DNA of 64,000 nucleotides from assembly GCA_025331125.1 (NCBI GenBank), contig JAOALB010000042.1, positions 1 through 64,000 of the forward strand. The letters run 5' to 3'. This document shows, piece after piece, positions 46,200 to 57,914 of this stretch; position 1 is the first letter of the stretch; every line of letters begins with the position of its first letter. The translations under genes and the position numbers were made by a program. A model generated the notes under the pieces. It was not told where the DNA came from. It did no database searches and worked only from the letters and a program-made list of their open reading frames with translations. This DNA comes from Mycogone perniciosa (Eukaryota; Ascomycota; Sordariomycetes; Hypocreales; Hypocreaceae).

Positions 46200-47600
46200 C
46201 TATGCTCTATTCTGCGGCTCTTCCTTGCTCTTGTCCCGCTGCACCTTCGCCCAAGTCAGCAGTATCACTCCCACAATCATACAAGCTCCTCCCCACATCT
46301 GGGCTACGAGAAAGCTCCCGTTTTCAACCTCGATCAGCTTTCCCGCCATTGGTGGCCCAGTCAGCGCAGATATGCTCACAATTGTGAAGATCATGCCGAT
46401 CAGAGTCCCGCTCTTGCTCAGGTCTTTGGACAGGCCGGCCAGCGTGGCTGGGAACATGGACTGGATTCCCGCACAGAAGAAGCCGAAGAAGACGACCCAG
46501 ACATAGTCGCCTGCGATTGACTTCACCGCTGCCCAGGAAAAGATGCATATGGCGACTGACAGCACGGTAGGGATCAAGGTATTGACTGCGCCAAAGTATC
46601 GGTCGGCCAAGTATGCAGGAAGCAGACGTCCTGGAACTCCCACGCCATTGATAATCATCAATATTGTGAAGGATGTCGATTGTGTCCCTCCAAGACTGTC
46701 TATGGCGTATGCGCGCGCCTTTGGCAGATCAGCAAGACAACTAACAACTATCCCGCGGATCAGAGAATGAAGAAGGGGACTCACGTAGTAGTATGCAAAG
46801 TAGGTTGCCCACAGCGTGAAGAACATGCCAATGGCAAAGAGGAGATACGACGTCTCCTTGAACGCATTGAGCTCAACAATAGCGCCAGACTTACGTGGCG
46901 GCAGTCTTGTCTTAACCAGTGAGATGACAATGAGACTGCTAACAAGAACAATCAAGCCCAAGACCCGCACTGTCCAGCCGAATCCAACACGCGGGATCAG
47001 TTGCTGGGCGATCAGAGGATAAACCAACCCTCCTACACTAGCACCGCAAGTAACCAGTGAGACAGCCAGTGTCTTCTTTTTGGTAAAGTACGTCGACACG
47101 TTGGCAATAGTCGGGGCAAAGACAATGCCGCATCCCAAGCCCTGACACAGTCCCTGGGCAAGAAACAGCTGCCAATAGGTGCTGGCCACGCTCGTCGTGA
47201 AAATTCCGATGAGCTGCATCAATGATCCCGCAATCAACATCGTTTTGTAGTATCCAGCGTCGAAGGCTCGGCCGGAAAAGATGCCGACAAGGAAGACGAG
47301 ACATGCTTGAATACTGCCAACCCAAGATACAACCGAAGGATCTACGGATAGCGTCTTCACATAGTAGGGCTGGAAGATGCCGAAGCTGATGATGTATCCC
47401 CAAGTGTTGAAGACGACTAAATGGCCTGCCACAACTTGAAGCCAAGCCACAAGGCCGCCGTCAGGAGGAGGCTCTATGCCGTTATGAGGGACAGTCTCGG
47501 TACAGTCGGTGATCTTTTGCGTCAAGTTGACTATGGTCGGCTTGGGTTGAACGGTAACTTTTTCCAGGGGTGTTTCGACGAGCACTGTTGTAGTTGCCAT
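46200..47600 (-). CDS. MFS monocarboxylate-transporter-like permease (MCH type)
   Basis: Two exons on the minus strand, 46785-47600 and 46200-46718, encode 444 residues if a 66-bp intron is removed. That intron (GTGAGT...CCAAAG) is a multiple of three and contains no stop, so the unspliced frame (466 residues) is also open. Splicing is preferred because it joins LWATYFAYYY to ARAYAIDSLGG as a helix-loop-helix, as in relatives. MCT features are EPPPDGGLVAWLQVV at the first helix, GIFQPYY, the FTKKKTLAVSLVTCGASVGGL loop and PGRLLPAYLADRYFG after helix 8. Twelve membrane helices are expected. It would carry a monocarboxylate or similar solute; the substrate is unknown. It is a paralogue of the broken gene at 12869 in family but not close in sequence. 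Confidence 0.88.
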   Translation of the reverse strand: MATTTVLVETPLEKVTVQPKPTIVNLTQKITDCTETVPHNGIEPPPDGGLVAWLQVVAGHLVVFNTWGYIISFGIFQPYYVKTLSVDPSVVSWVGSIQACLVFLVGIFSGRAFDAGYYKTMLIAGSLMQLIGIFTTSVASTYWQLFLAQGLCQGLGCGIVFAPTIANVSTYFTKKKTLAVSLVTCGASVGGLVYPLIAQQLIPRVGFGWTVRVLGLIVLVSSLIVISLVKTRLPPRKSGAIVELNAFKETSYLLFAIGMFFTLWATYFAYYYVSPLLHSLIRGIVVSCLADLPKARAYAIDSLGGTQSTSFTILMIINGVGVPGRLLPAYLADRYFGAVNTLIPTVLSVAICIFSWAAVKSIAGDYVWVVFFGFFCAGIQSMFPATLAGLSKDLSKSGTLIGMIFTIVSISALTGPPMAGKLIEVENGSFLVAQMWGGACMIVGVILLTWAKVQRDKSKEEPQNRA

Positions 47601-48709
47601 TGTGGGATTCTGGGCCCTGATGGGAATTCACAGTGAAACAAGTGACCCGGGGGGGGTATGTGACTAAACCACAACACACAAGATCTATGTCATATACATA
47701 TATATATATATATGTATGATGTTTTTGATGAGTAAATCTACGGGTTGTTTCTGCCGATATCGCTGCGTATGCATCAAGCTTGCCGCCCAAGGAACACGAG
47801 ACACTGCTAGTGCTCCATGATGCAGGATGAATAGAGCTAGATGACGAGTCGGTCTGTGACTGTATGTCTAGCAGCACAACAGAAATGAAGCCTCACGGGT
47901 AGTGGTCGAGCATGTAGCTATGCGGTATTATGCGACAACAAATGTACACGTTGAGATGAACATCACTGTTTAAACGAAGTAAGCAAATTTAGCCTTGTTC
48001 TTCGTACTCCGTACTTATGTATAGAATATTCGAAACTGTGGAGCCGGATAACTCGGTAGTTGGAGGTGGACCAGACAGAGGGAGTGACATATTGTCTGGG
48101 GTAATCTAGAGTAAAGCAGGATATAATTTGTAAATACAGAGGAGGAAGCAGCACATCTACCATGCCGGTTAATGTCCTTAAACTAATAGTATATCATCTT
48201 AGTACGGAGTACGGAGTAAATCTGCCCCTATTCTGCAGCTGTCATCTGGGGTCAACCAACCAAGGAGCCTTGTCATCGGTCCGATCACCCGGCAGAAACG
48301 CCGCGAATTCTCCGTCTTCCGGGCATCGGCGCCGACTTTGATTTGTAATGCAATTCATTACAGCAAGCCGTCTGACGGAGCTCCGTTGCCCTTTTGTCAG
48401 CGACTTTATCTGATTCGATATGCACGTCAGCTATAGGCCCATATGTATGTATCTCAAGTCTGGTAAAAAATGATCGATCGCTTTTTATCGGCATCGGCCC
48501 GCAGCTGAAAGAATTGCAAACTACGCCCTATGAATCCTTTGGATGGGGTCAACAAACCGCGCACCAATCGTAGAGTAGATCGACGTTGTGTTCAAGAGTA
48601 AAACGGCGTTATATATTGTATTGATTCGATACATATATATACAGAAGTTTCTTTGCTGGTCCCTATCTCCTCCATATCCTCTTAATCCTCAATCTTAAAA
48701 AAATTCACC
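47601..48709. promoter_or_regulatory. Divergent promoter region with TA microsatellite
   Basis: 1.1 kb between the MFS gene (minus) and the GST gene (plus). It contains an AT dinucleotide run (about 47694-47714), CTTCGTACTCCGTACTTA near 48000 and TAGTACGGAGTACGGAGTA near 48200. No gene is supported. Confidence 0.5.
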
Positions 48710-49405
48710 ATGACTTACACCCTCTATATCGGCAACAAGCGGTACTCATCCTGGTCCATGCGACCATGGGTCCTCCTCAAAGCCCTCCAGGTTCCGTTTG
48801 AGGAGAAGCTCTACTTCTTCAAGGCTGGCCAGCTCCAACCCGAGTTCCTCGCCTTCTCTCCCAGCGGCAAAGTGCCCTGTCTCCACGACGGAAGCAACTC
48901 AGTCGTCGTCTGGGACTCACTCGCCATCGCGGAGTATATCGCTGAGAAGCATCCAAGCGCATGGCCCAGAGATGTTGCGGCCCGCACCTTTGCCCGGTGC
49001 GCTGCCGCTGAGATGCACTCTGGCTTTTCTGCCATCCGAAACGAGTGCTCCATGAACGTGGCGCTGCGCATTGAGCTGGGAGAGCCCAGTGAAGCTCTGC
49101 AGCGTGATCTCGATCGCTTCACTGCTTTGTTCAAGGAGGGTCTAGAGAAGTTTGGAGGACCCTGGTTGGCGGGCAACGAGTTCACAGTTGTCGATGCCTT
49201 CTATGCGCCAATTGCGTCGCGGTGCAAGACCTTTGGGATCAAGCTAGATGGAGCTGCCGGCCAATATATCGATCGTCTGTACGACCACCCTGCTGTCCAG
49301 GAGTGGATTCAGCAAGGTATTGTTGAGCAAGGAATAGAGCCGAGCAAAGAGGCAGACGGCATTGCAGGTCGCAGGGTACTAGAGAATTTGGCCGAATCCA
49401 AGTAA
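48710..49405 (+). CDS. Glutathione S-transferase-like protein
   Basis: Intronless gene of 231 residues. The thioredoxin-like N-terminal domain carries GNKRYSSWSMRPWVLL (Ser at 13-14 and 16), where a serine is the likely thiol-activating residue. The cis-proline and glutathione-binding segments follow as GKVPCLHDG and VVWDSLAIAEYI (the ESxAI-like motif). The C-terminal helical domain contains GPWLAGNEFTVVDAFYAPI. The SSWSxRPW signature is more familiar from a group of bacterial GSTs, and the gene has no intron, but fungi also carry this group, so horizontal transfer is only a possibility. It probably conjugates or reduces small molecules with glutathione in the cytosol. The start is fixed by good alignment to residue 1. 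Confidence 0.9.
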   Translation: MTYTLYIGNKRYSSWSMRPWVLLKALQVPFEEKLYFFKAGQLQPEFLAFSPSGKVPCLHDGSNSVVVWDSLAIAEYIAEKHPSAWPRDVAARTFARCAAAEMHSGFSAIRNECSMNVALRIELGEPSEALQRDLDRFTALFKEGLEKFGGPWLAGNEFTVVDAFYAPIASRCKTFGIKLDGAAGQYIDRLYDHPAVQEWIQQGIVEQGIEPSKEADGIAGRRVLENLAESK

Positions 49406-49455
49406 ACTCGCGCGTGCGGTATTATTACGATTAATTATAAGTACCTCAAAAGCAC

Positions 49456-51190
49456 CTATGCTTTCAGTCCCATGTTGCTAGTGTCATATCCGTTTTCCTC
49501 CAAGTACGCCTTGAACCGAGCATCTTCATCTTCCAGTGCCTTCGGAGCCTGTCGGGGGTTGTTAGCATCACTGATATCTCATCTCAGGAGAGCCGCGTTG
49601 AAGCACTTACGTTAGGGATGAGGAACCACACGAACATGATACCAACCACTGAGACGCCACTTCCAATTAAGAACACAGTCTGCTGGCCTACAACCTGGTC
49701 CTTGTAGCTGCTGAGGACTTTGCTCAGAGCCGTCGTACCAATAGCCGCACCGACTTTTCCAATAGCAGCCGCGAAGCCCAAGAAAGTTCCTCGCACCGGC
49801 GTAGCGAAGGATTCACTTGAAACCAAAAAGTTGCAGTCACCAGGGCCGACAGACAAGAATGTCTGGAAAAGAGCGTACAAGACGACGAACAGTGGGAAGA
49901 TGTTGTTGAGCTTGAGCATCGCTCCACCGATGGCAAAGCCGAAGACACAGACAATAGACCAGCCCAGCGCGTACGTCTGCTTGCGACCGATACGATCCAT
50001 CATCATGGCACCGATAAACGCTCCAGGTAAAGCAAAGAAGTTTACCAAAGCGGAATAGCCGGTCGACTCGATCAATGTAAGGTTATTGGAGAAACCAGAG
50101 ACGAGTGTCGGTGCGAGGAGGTTGAACGGGTACACAACGAAATCGTAGAGGAACCAGGCGCCGCAGCATCCCAAGAGGGCCTTCCAGTAAAACTTAATGG
50201 CCAGCTTGTATGGGATGTTCTTCTGAATGGCATGTTTTCGATACTGCTTCGAGTCGGCCAGGCGCATTCGGAAGAAGAAAATGAACAGTGGCAGCTATAA
50301 TGTGCTCAGCGTGTGAACCAAGTTACATGGCGAAAAGGGGGAGTGAGGGAGTATTACCACAATACCAATACCGAAGCAGATTCTCCAGATTCCGTCGCTT
50401 GCGGTGTCCTTGTAGGCGGCCAGGACGATCAAGGAGACAATACTTGAGGCGACGAATCCTGAGATAATGGCTGCGTTGGTCGAGACGGCAACGAGCATTC
50501 CACGTCTCTTCCCCATCTTCTCCGAGTCGTCGGCGCACTCCAGAGCCTGAGTCGTGCAGACGGCATATTCACCACCTTGAAACAAAATTGTTAGCTACCT
50601 CTCCCCCCATCATTTTGACGTGGTTAATCGACATACCAGCACCCACTCCGGCCACACCACGGCCAATTACCATCATCCACAGCATTCCCTCAACGGTAGT
50701 TCCATGAGCAGCCGTCGCGATAACGATTCCCTGGACACGATTGTCGTTTAGACATGGACTGAGTCAAGACACTGTCAAGAGCGACGATACTTACGAGAAC
50801 CAAGAAGAGGGTTGTGAGAATGATGCCGATACGTCGCCCAAATCGGTCAATGCAGAGACCAAATATCAGCATGCCGAAGATGTCACCGATGAGAATTGAG
50901 TTGGAAAGTCTCGTTTTGACATCAGCCGTCATCTCCTTGGGATAGCTATGGTTACCTCGGTCAGTGATAAGATCCTACTTGAAGTGACGGAGGGATACTC
51001 ACAGTTTAGACAGCACACTCTGCATATACCCGATGACCTGAATGTTGTAGCCATCGGAGAAGAGAGCAACGCCCTGGACCAGCACGTCCAGATTTCCAAC
51101 ACGTCTCGCCGGAGCTGGAGACGGGACATCATTCTCAGAGGAAACGGTCACGTCCGCGTCGGAATTCGTTCGTTCCTTTGGGCTTTCCAT
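49456..51190 (-). CDS. MFS transporter of the Git1/Pho84-like phosphate and glycerophosphodiester group
   Basis: Six exons on the minus strand: 51003-51190, 50795-50945, 50637-50730, 50358-50575, 49611-50294 and 49456-49548, encoding 475 residues. All five introns (57-64 bp) are GT-AG and every join keeps phase. Signature loops of the sugar-porter-like MFS are IDRFGRRIG after helix 2, GRGVAGVGAGGEYAV in helix 4, and MDRIGRKQTY after helix 8. The GAWFLYDFVVYPFNLLAP segment in helix 7 resembles the Git1 glycerophosphoinositol and Pho84 phosphate carriers more than hexose transporters. It should be a twelve-helix proton symporter of the plasma membrane. The exact substrate is inferred. The short last exon encodes a soluble acidic tail (LEDEDARFKAYLEENGYD). 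Confidence 0.85.
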
Positions 51191-52297
51191 GGCGAATGGA
51201 GAACAGTAAATCTTCCCAACAAGTCTGCAATGTTGCGATGGTGGGTTGTCGGTGTTGAGATTTAAGGTGCCGAAACCGCAGCCCTGTTTTTCGTCCTCCT
51301 GTCAACAGCAAAGGATTCCTCTCCTAGATGAGACCGGCAGGTTCGTCATCTTTTATCAACCCATAGATCTAATCAACAGGGTTGAAGTTTTGAGCTCGTA
51401 TTCGCACGTGGAAAGGACTTTTGTGTAATTGGATGGATGTTTGATCTACAATGAATTCTTCGCTTATACGGAACATGGCTTCACTTTTTTTTTGGTATGG
51501 ATAGAATGCCTGCCAAACCCGTCTGTAAAAGTCTTGGGGCTTTTCATTAGCCTCAACAATAGTAGGGAATCATTGCGACGACCTAGTATATTGCATTTCT
51601 TCCGTAGTGATCAACATAAATCAGTGTCATCTGATCTATGGGTTCGGGAAGTGGCCGAGACCCGCTGAGTAAGGAACTCATTTATGACAAAGGGCAGCAC
51701 GTGGGTAAACAATTGTATGTCATTGAACATCGGCTAAACGCCTTTCTTCACAACCTCCAGAATACGGAGCAGTGTACGGAGTATGGAGTTTATAGCCATC
51801 AAAGGATACGAGACTATTGAGGAATCATTCTTGGGACCATCAGTGGAGAGGTTTCCGGCTAATTCTGGTTAGCATTGCGAATTCGGATGTTGCAAACCGA
51901 TGCCCAACCACGTGGGGTGCAGTGCACTATTGCCTCGGGACTTTTGTTTATCTACCGCTTCTATTGGTGACATATTACTGATTACTAGGACGATCCGTTT
52001 AACCGAGCCGTAAGGCCTCTGGATACTTCACATCTGGATGGGTGGAGAAACAATGTCTCCTCGCTCGGGAGCAGAGGTGCAATACCGGAGCAGCACGTGG
52101 CCTTGAACTCGTGCATCGATTCATCGTAAATGGATAAAGGTTTAGATAGACTAGATTTAGGTTAACGATATGAACGGCTTTACAGGCATCGTTGCCATTG
52201 GTCCGAGTCTGACCAAAATGTCAATGATGCCTCACAGCGGCCCAGTGTGCAACCTCACAAACACATCAATAACGTTCCCGAATTCAAGGTTCCCGAA
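51191..52297. promoter_or_regulatory. Divergent promoter region, about 1.1 kb
   Basis: Between the MFS transporter (minus) and the PhoD phosphatase (plus). A GTACGGAGTATGG motif lies near 51775. Both neighbours concern phosphate-containing solutes, and CACGTG-like sites do appear (GCACGTGGGTA near 51698, CCACGTGGGG near 51909, GCACGTGGCC near 52093). These match the core bound by Pho4/PalcA-type helix-loop-helix activators in yeast and Aspergillus. This is a weak, common hexamer, so regulation by phosphate is only suggested. Confidence 0.45.
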
Positions 52298-54004
52298 ATG
52301 TTTCTGTCTTCAGTATTGGACGCCATCGTTGGGGTTGCTACACTCAGTCTCAGACTGAATGCTGTCATCTTCACCCAATTTGTAAGTTGCAAAGTTCAAT
52401 GTGGCTGCGGTCTCACGACTTATTCCTTACCCTAGCACCCCATCGGATATATTTATTTGAACCGCGTCTACACCAGCTTCGTCATCTATATACTAGGAGT
52501 CCTTTTGCGATCTGCCTTTGGTCGACAACGCCATGGATCGTCCAACCGCTATCATCCAGTCTCGATCCTGTTATTAGGCAACGTCAATCCGCGGCGGCCC
52601 GTTCTATCATTAGCTTCCCTCTTTCTAAATTTCTTCAGTCTTTTCTCGGTTTGTGACTTCATCTACCGAGGCCATGTGCTCCATCAATCTCACGACGTGT
52701 CATTTTCTCGTGTCGGCTATGTGGATGAAGCTTCAGCGCGGGTGACTATCCGCGCTCCTTCAGCTCCAAATGTGTCAGTTGAGTTGATCTTGACCCTTCG
52801 ATCTGTCCCAGAGAAGGTCGTCGCGACACAGGTCAAGCCAGCAACATCTGAATGTGACTACATGTCAACATTCATCTTCTCCAACCTGCAAGCAGACACT
52901 GAGTATCAATATGTTACCAATGCGAGCCACATGGGAACATTTCGCACCGCACAGGTCAACCCAAAGCGATGGAGTCTCGTTTCAACAAGTTGTATTACAC
53001 CTTTTTACCCTTACAAACCCTGGAATCATGCACTGCGAGTTCGAGGTCTGGAGTATCTCGACAAGCACCTGTCCACCGAGCCTGTCGATATGATGCTCTT
53101 TCTAGGCGACTTCATCTATATTGATCTGCCCATACCACATGGATGGACAGAAGAGCACTACGTCACAGCGTACCGAAAAGTCTACGCATCAAAAAGTTGG
53201 ACCTCAAGGCTGCGCTCTCTTCCTTGGGTACACGTCTATGATGACCATGAGATCATCAATGACGCAACTAAAGAAGAGACCGAATTATACTCATTAGCCA
53301 TGAAGCCTTTCCGGGATTACCAGGGAGAAGCTAATCCATCTTCCACGCTAGGGCAAGACAAGACGCACTTCGTGTTCAATCGAGGAGATGTTTTGTTCTT
53401 TGTCCTCGATACGCGACGCTACAGATCAGACAACACATTAGCTGATGGCCCAGAGAAGACAATGCTTGGAGATTCTCAGCTTGCCGACTTGGAGCATTGG
53501 CTAGATGCAGAACAACGCTGGAAAGTGGTCGTCAGCAGTGTGCCCTTCACTCGGAACTGGCGTGGACCCGATTCAGCCGATAGTTGGTCCGGGTACCTGT
53601 GGGAACGAGACAGGATTCTAGATAAGATGAAGCAGACTGATGGTGTTGTCATCTTGAGTGGTGTAAGTTCTATGTTGAAACGTTTGATCAAGAGTAGAGT
53701 TGATAAGTTTTTATCATAGGACCGGCACGAACATGCAACAACGTTGTTTCCTTCTGGTAACAAGGGAGGAAAAGACGTTATCGAGTTTTCCACGTCACCG
53801 TTGAATCAGTTCTATGAGCCCTTTGTCCGTTATCATAAGCAGGTTGAGGACACAGATATCTCGATATATTCGCATGCGCCAGGTAACTCAAAATTCAGCA
53901 TTGTCACTTTCGACACGTCGGATGAGAAGCATCTGGATGTTCAGTATAAGCTAGTGGTTGATGGTGATCAGGTATGGACGTATAACTGGACTTGTGATAA
54001 GTGA
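52298..54004 (+). CDS. PhoD-like metallophosphatase, membrane-anchored
   Basis: Three exons, 52298-52381, 52436-53662 and 53720-54004, with GT-AG introns of 54 and 57 bp, encode 531 residues. The N-terminus has several hydrophobic segments (AIVGVATLSLRL, FVIYILGVLL, LASLFLNFFSLFSVC), so the enzyme is probably membrane-bound with the catalytic domain on the lumenal or outer side. A fibronectin-like PhoD N domain (SRVGYVDEASARVTIR) precedes the catalytic domain with STSCITPF, LFLGDFIY (metal-binding Asp), VYDDHEIIND, DTRRYR and LSGDRHEHA, the last completed only by splicing. PhoD enzymes are calcium/iron-dependent alkaline phosphatases or phosphodiesterases. Several CACGTG cores lie upstream. 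The N-terminal exon is short and less certain than the rest. Confidence 0.88.
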
Positions 54005-55274
54005 TGGAGACGCAGCTGCCGATAGCTATTATGTAACCCTATTAGTAAAGACACCAAGGCTCCTAGGGAGGTGTTCTTAACTGAGATTGTAAATGTAAGA
54101 GAGCCAGGAGCCTCACACCGTGGAGCTAGGGTTCATTAGACTGGGGTGAAATACTGCAGACTATTAATACATACTTATCAATATTAGGCTGATATTGTAT
54201 TAGCTACTGCTCAAGTACTACGGAGTACACCATGAAGGTATACTTTGTCTGACTACAAAATCTTCCCAGTCTCCATGCAGTTAGCAGTGAAGGCTCATAG
54301 CTTGTTATCCTTGGTGAAAATATCTCTCGGATAATACGGAGTACAGATCTGGTTTAAAAATACGGGCATAATACGAGAAATACTACGGAGCAGGTGGACC
54401 GTATTTAGAAGCCCGAGGTAACATGTACTCGTAAGCAACGCATCTAGGTTCTTAAGCACTTGAATTGAGTAGCCAGGAAATCATAACATATGAGAAAGAT
54501 ACACCTCTTTATACACATCTGTCTGAGAGATCAACAGGGGTGGAATTGAGACGCCTGACGCCCCCATTTTGTGTTATGACAGCGACTACATGAACGCGCT
54601 ACGTGACAGATGGGTCAACTAGCGAGCTGGTTCGAAGATATGATACGAGTACCCCGTACATGTAGTGAAAGGGTATTGCATAGTGCTGCTTATTGGAATC
54701 CACACAGAGAAGCTCATTATCCGGTGCATCCGGAGTACAGCTAACGTATAAAACACCCAGGGATTAAGGCCAGGGGTTGTATGATTTTGGGCCAATGGGT
54801 TAAAAAAAGAAATCAGGTGGGGTATTTAAAAGTTTAGGTTATAAATAGGTAGCCGAATAGGCTTTCAAATTAAAGTGGGATAAAATAGAATAAACTTAGA
54901 TATAAAAAAAAATCAAAAAAAAATAAAACCTATTTATGAGCTGAGATAATAGGTTATATTTAGGTATAGCGTAATTTCGTTTAGGTCTTTTTTATAATTA
55001 AACCTAAACCAACCCACTACCCGCAGAGCTCGAGTATAGTGACTAGACAATGACACAGATACGATAATCTATTAACATTGCTTGGCTTGGCTAGGAACAC
55101 GACAAATATAAAGTTCGACTATATAGGAATAATGTATATATTTCTGATTCAGAATAAATATAGAAATTAATTTCCATAATAGTCTTGCTAGAACGAGCGA
55201 GTAGAACGATAAGGAATCCTTTTCTGGATTTATATTGGAACATGATGTGTTGGAATACAACAAATGGCCGTGTT
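54005..55274. other. 1.27-kb gene-free region with an AT-rich patch
   Basis: Contains several TACGGAGTAC motifs (near 54220 and 54337) and, at about 54780-55010, an AT-rich patch with A-runs and TTTAGGTTATAAATAGG-like repeats. The patch could be a small mutated repeat; no clear inverted ends were established. No gene is supported. Confidence 0.5.
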
Positions 55275-55846
55275 TCATCCCAAATTGTTGCCAGAAAATA
55301 CCACAGCGTCGTTAGGTGAGCGTAGGTCAACGTCTTTTGTACATTGGCAACGTCCAGGTGACCTGCATTGTGCCAAAACCGTAGGAGTAAGTAGTTGCCC
55401 GCAATCTAATCCAGAGGGCCGCCAATTTGTGTCGCACACCATCTTGCCAGATGAACAATCGCAGCACAGTTGGCAATTGCCAATCGCGTCCATGAGTTCC
55501 ATTGCTTGGTCCTCACTGCGTTCTATATTGTCAGCGATGCCGAAGTTGCACCTGGGCATCGTAACCCAACGCGATGAGCTGTAGGCTTTCATTCGCCTAT
55601 TTGCAATCACCGCGTTCAATATTCTCTGATTATTCCAGATTAGCGCTAAGAACCAAGTACGATTGGATATGACCGTACAGAAATGTCCCTCCCGAGTCCT
55701 CGAGAACTCAAACTGTTCCCATTCTCAGCGTCGGCGGTAGCGGCAACCTCAGTTCCACTGTCTTCAGTTGCAGCATCGGCAACCGCCAGCTGTATGTTGA
55801 AGACAGAAACTAGAGCGAGGTGAACCAGAAACCCGTAAACTTTCAT
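55275..55846 (-). CDS. Small secreted cysteine-rich protein (candidate)
   Basis: Two exons on the minus strand, 55679-55846 and 55275-55625, with a 53-bp intron (GTACGG...AATCAG, branch GCTAATC), encode 172 residues. Residues 1-24 form a signal peptide (MKVYGFLVHLALVSVFNIQL). An acidic Ala/Glu-rich segment follows, then a short basic-polar linker. The C-terminal ~90 residues hold nine cysteines (CNFG, CQLCCDC, MVC, DCG, QCRSPGRCQC), suggesting several disulfides. No known domain is recognised. Size, secretion signal and cysteine content match effector or antimicrobial-like proteins, but the function is unknown. It lies 482 bp from a RIP-mutated retroelement. The intron acceptor is selected for frame continuity, so the central join is less certain than both ends. 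Confidence 0.6.
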
Positions 55847-56328
55847 AGTGTTCTTCTGAAAGCGAGTGGCTGATGTAAAGATATTCCTGGCTTGAGATAG
55901 GATAAAGGTGCTGTAACAGGTAAATGTGACTGGATAGAGTTAGAGGTGGTTGTGGTTTAAGTACTCTGATCAGCAGGGGAAAACAAAGGAGAGACTGTAG
56001 AGATATAAATACCTTAGGAGGTAGTCAAGTATAAAGTACCAGGAGCTTTTGATGTTATACTATTGAAAGACTATCGTAACACTAGCTGGATACGAGTTGT
56101 CCGTATTAATCAGAGTTGTCTACTCTGTACTCCGTATACAAAGTACTAGTAATTGGAATCCTGCGCGGAGTAGTCCTCGTTGACTTAGTCGGCCCAAGTG
56201 CACGAATAGGGGTCAATACAGCGCACCATTACCGCCACTACCATGTTAACTGCAATAACTATCGCGTAGCGCGGTTTCGTACGAAGGTTAGGGATAAAAG
56301 ACCTGGGTCACTTTCCAACTAGCTTGCC
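55847..56328. promoter_or_regulatory. Upstream region of the small secreted protein gene
   Basis: About 0.5 kb up to the start of the retroelement. It contains TCTGTACTCCGTATAC near 56126. Nothing else is seen. Confidence 0.45.
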
Positions 56329-56705
56329 TGTGACGATCCGGGTTGATTCTCAACAGTCAAACCGAGGTTCGTGGGTTTATGTTGACAGAGAGGTCAGGGA
56401 TGAATACTGAGCAGGGTAACGTAGTCACGATTCTGTAGAATAAGCGGTTTTAGTGAATGTAATTTGTTAACGACTGTTTAAGTAACTATACTAAACGAGT
56501 AATAAGCTAGTTATATATATATAAAGGAGAGTTATAATAATTATTAGAGAATATAGCTATATTCCTGATAATTTAAGGTTTATGATTACTTATATATATC
56601 CTTAATTATTAATAATTTAGTATATACTTTAGTGATTATATTCCTATTAGCCCGTTATCCCGATATTCCTTTAGACCTAGGTCTTGGCCTAGTTGGGTTA
56701 TAATA
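56329..56705 (+). repeat. 5' LTR of the family A element
   Basis: 377 bp. The first ~180 bp keep normal GC content (TGTGACGATCCGGGTTGA), while the inner half is mutated so that the terminus corresponding to GGGTCGTGACA reads GGGTTATAATA. Confidence 0.85.
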
Positions 56706-57914
56706 TAATATCCCCCTCTTATTAGTTTTATCCCTAAAACCTATTATATAGCTATCTTTCTTTTTTATAAGTTTTTTTCCTTTTAATTTTTTTCTATTCC
56801 TATTTAACTATACTTTATAGTATTATAAAACAGCGAAAAGTTTCTAAATTTATTAAATCTTTACGGAATTATACTATAGCTATATTAATTATTAATACTA
56901 TTAGTATTTTTATTATACTGTATTTATTTTATAAAAAGTATAGTATTCTTTATAAAATAGCTATAAGCTATTTTTATTGTAAAGAGTATACCTGTTAGGG
57001 CAAGATATATAATAGAAATAGTATTTTTTAGCGGCTAGTATATATCCTCTTTAGTTTATTATAAATTGTTTTTAATATTTATAGTATATTGTTTAGCGGC
57101 TAAAAAGGAGTATATTAAAAATAAAGAGTGCGCTATTAAATGTAAATTGTTAGAATAGCAGTAATAAATAATAGTATTAACTGCTTTAATAAATAAGTAT
57201 TTTGCGCGATTAAGTCGTTTTTGCAAGTAGCGGTGATAAGTATAGTTATATAAAGTTAAAATATTGTATTATAGTATTAATTTATTAAATGTATTTAATA
57301 AAAGTAAAGTTTTTTTATTTAACTTTAAAAGTATAGTTTTTAATATATATAATATAATTAAAGTATCTTTTTTTAAACTAAATTTATAAATTTATTTTCT
57401 ATAATATATTTTTATTAATATTATTAAAGATATTTTTTAGTTTTTCTTTAAATTAATTATAGCTAGTAAATATAAATTAAATTTATTTATTAGCTTTACT
57501 TTTATTATTAAAGAAATCCCTTTAAATAGGTTTAAATTACTTTAAAGCATTTCCTTTAAGTTATCCGGCAGTTAAAAGGACTTTATTAATCTTTATACTA
57601 AAACTAGTTAAAAAGTAGGTAAAATAGTTATATAGTTGAGTGAGAAACGGTTAAAGTGCTATAGTATTTTTATAAAAGGGTTTAAAGGGCTATATTTTAA
57701 GCAACTCTTTTAAATCCTTTAAAAGTTAATTCCCTTTATAGTTTAGTATAAAGTTTAAAGCAGGTAGGGCTTAATTCTATAAGTTTATAATAGTTATTTA
57801 CTATTATTAGATTATTTATTAAAGTTTTATATTTTTAGTAATTAAATATTAATAGTATTACTTTTATTTTATATAATTAGCTTTTATATATTAAAAGCCT
57901 TCCTTTATATAATT

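Noticed and set aside
48710..49405. Recent horizontal transfer of the GST gene from bacteria
   Set aside because: Lack of introns and the SSWSxRPW motif are not enough; fungi carry this group and codon use looks like its neighbours. Left as a remark only.
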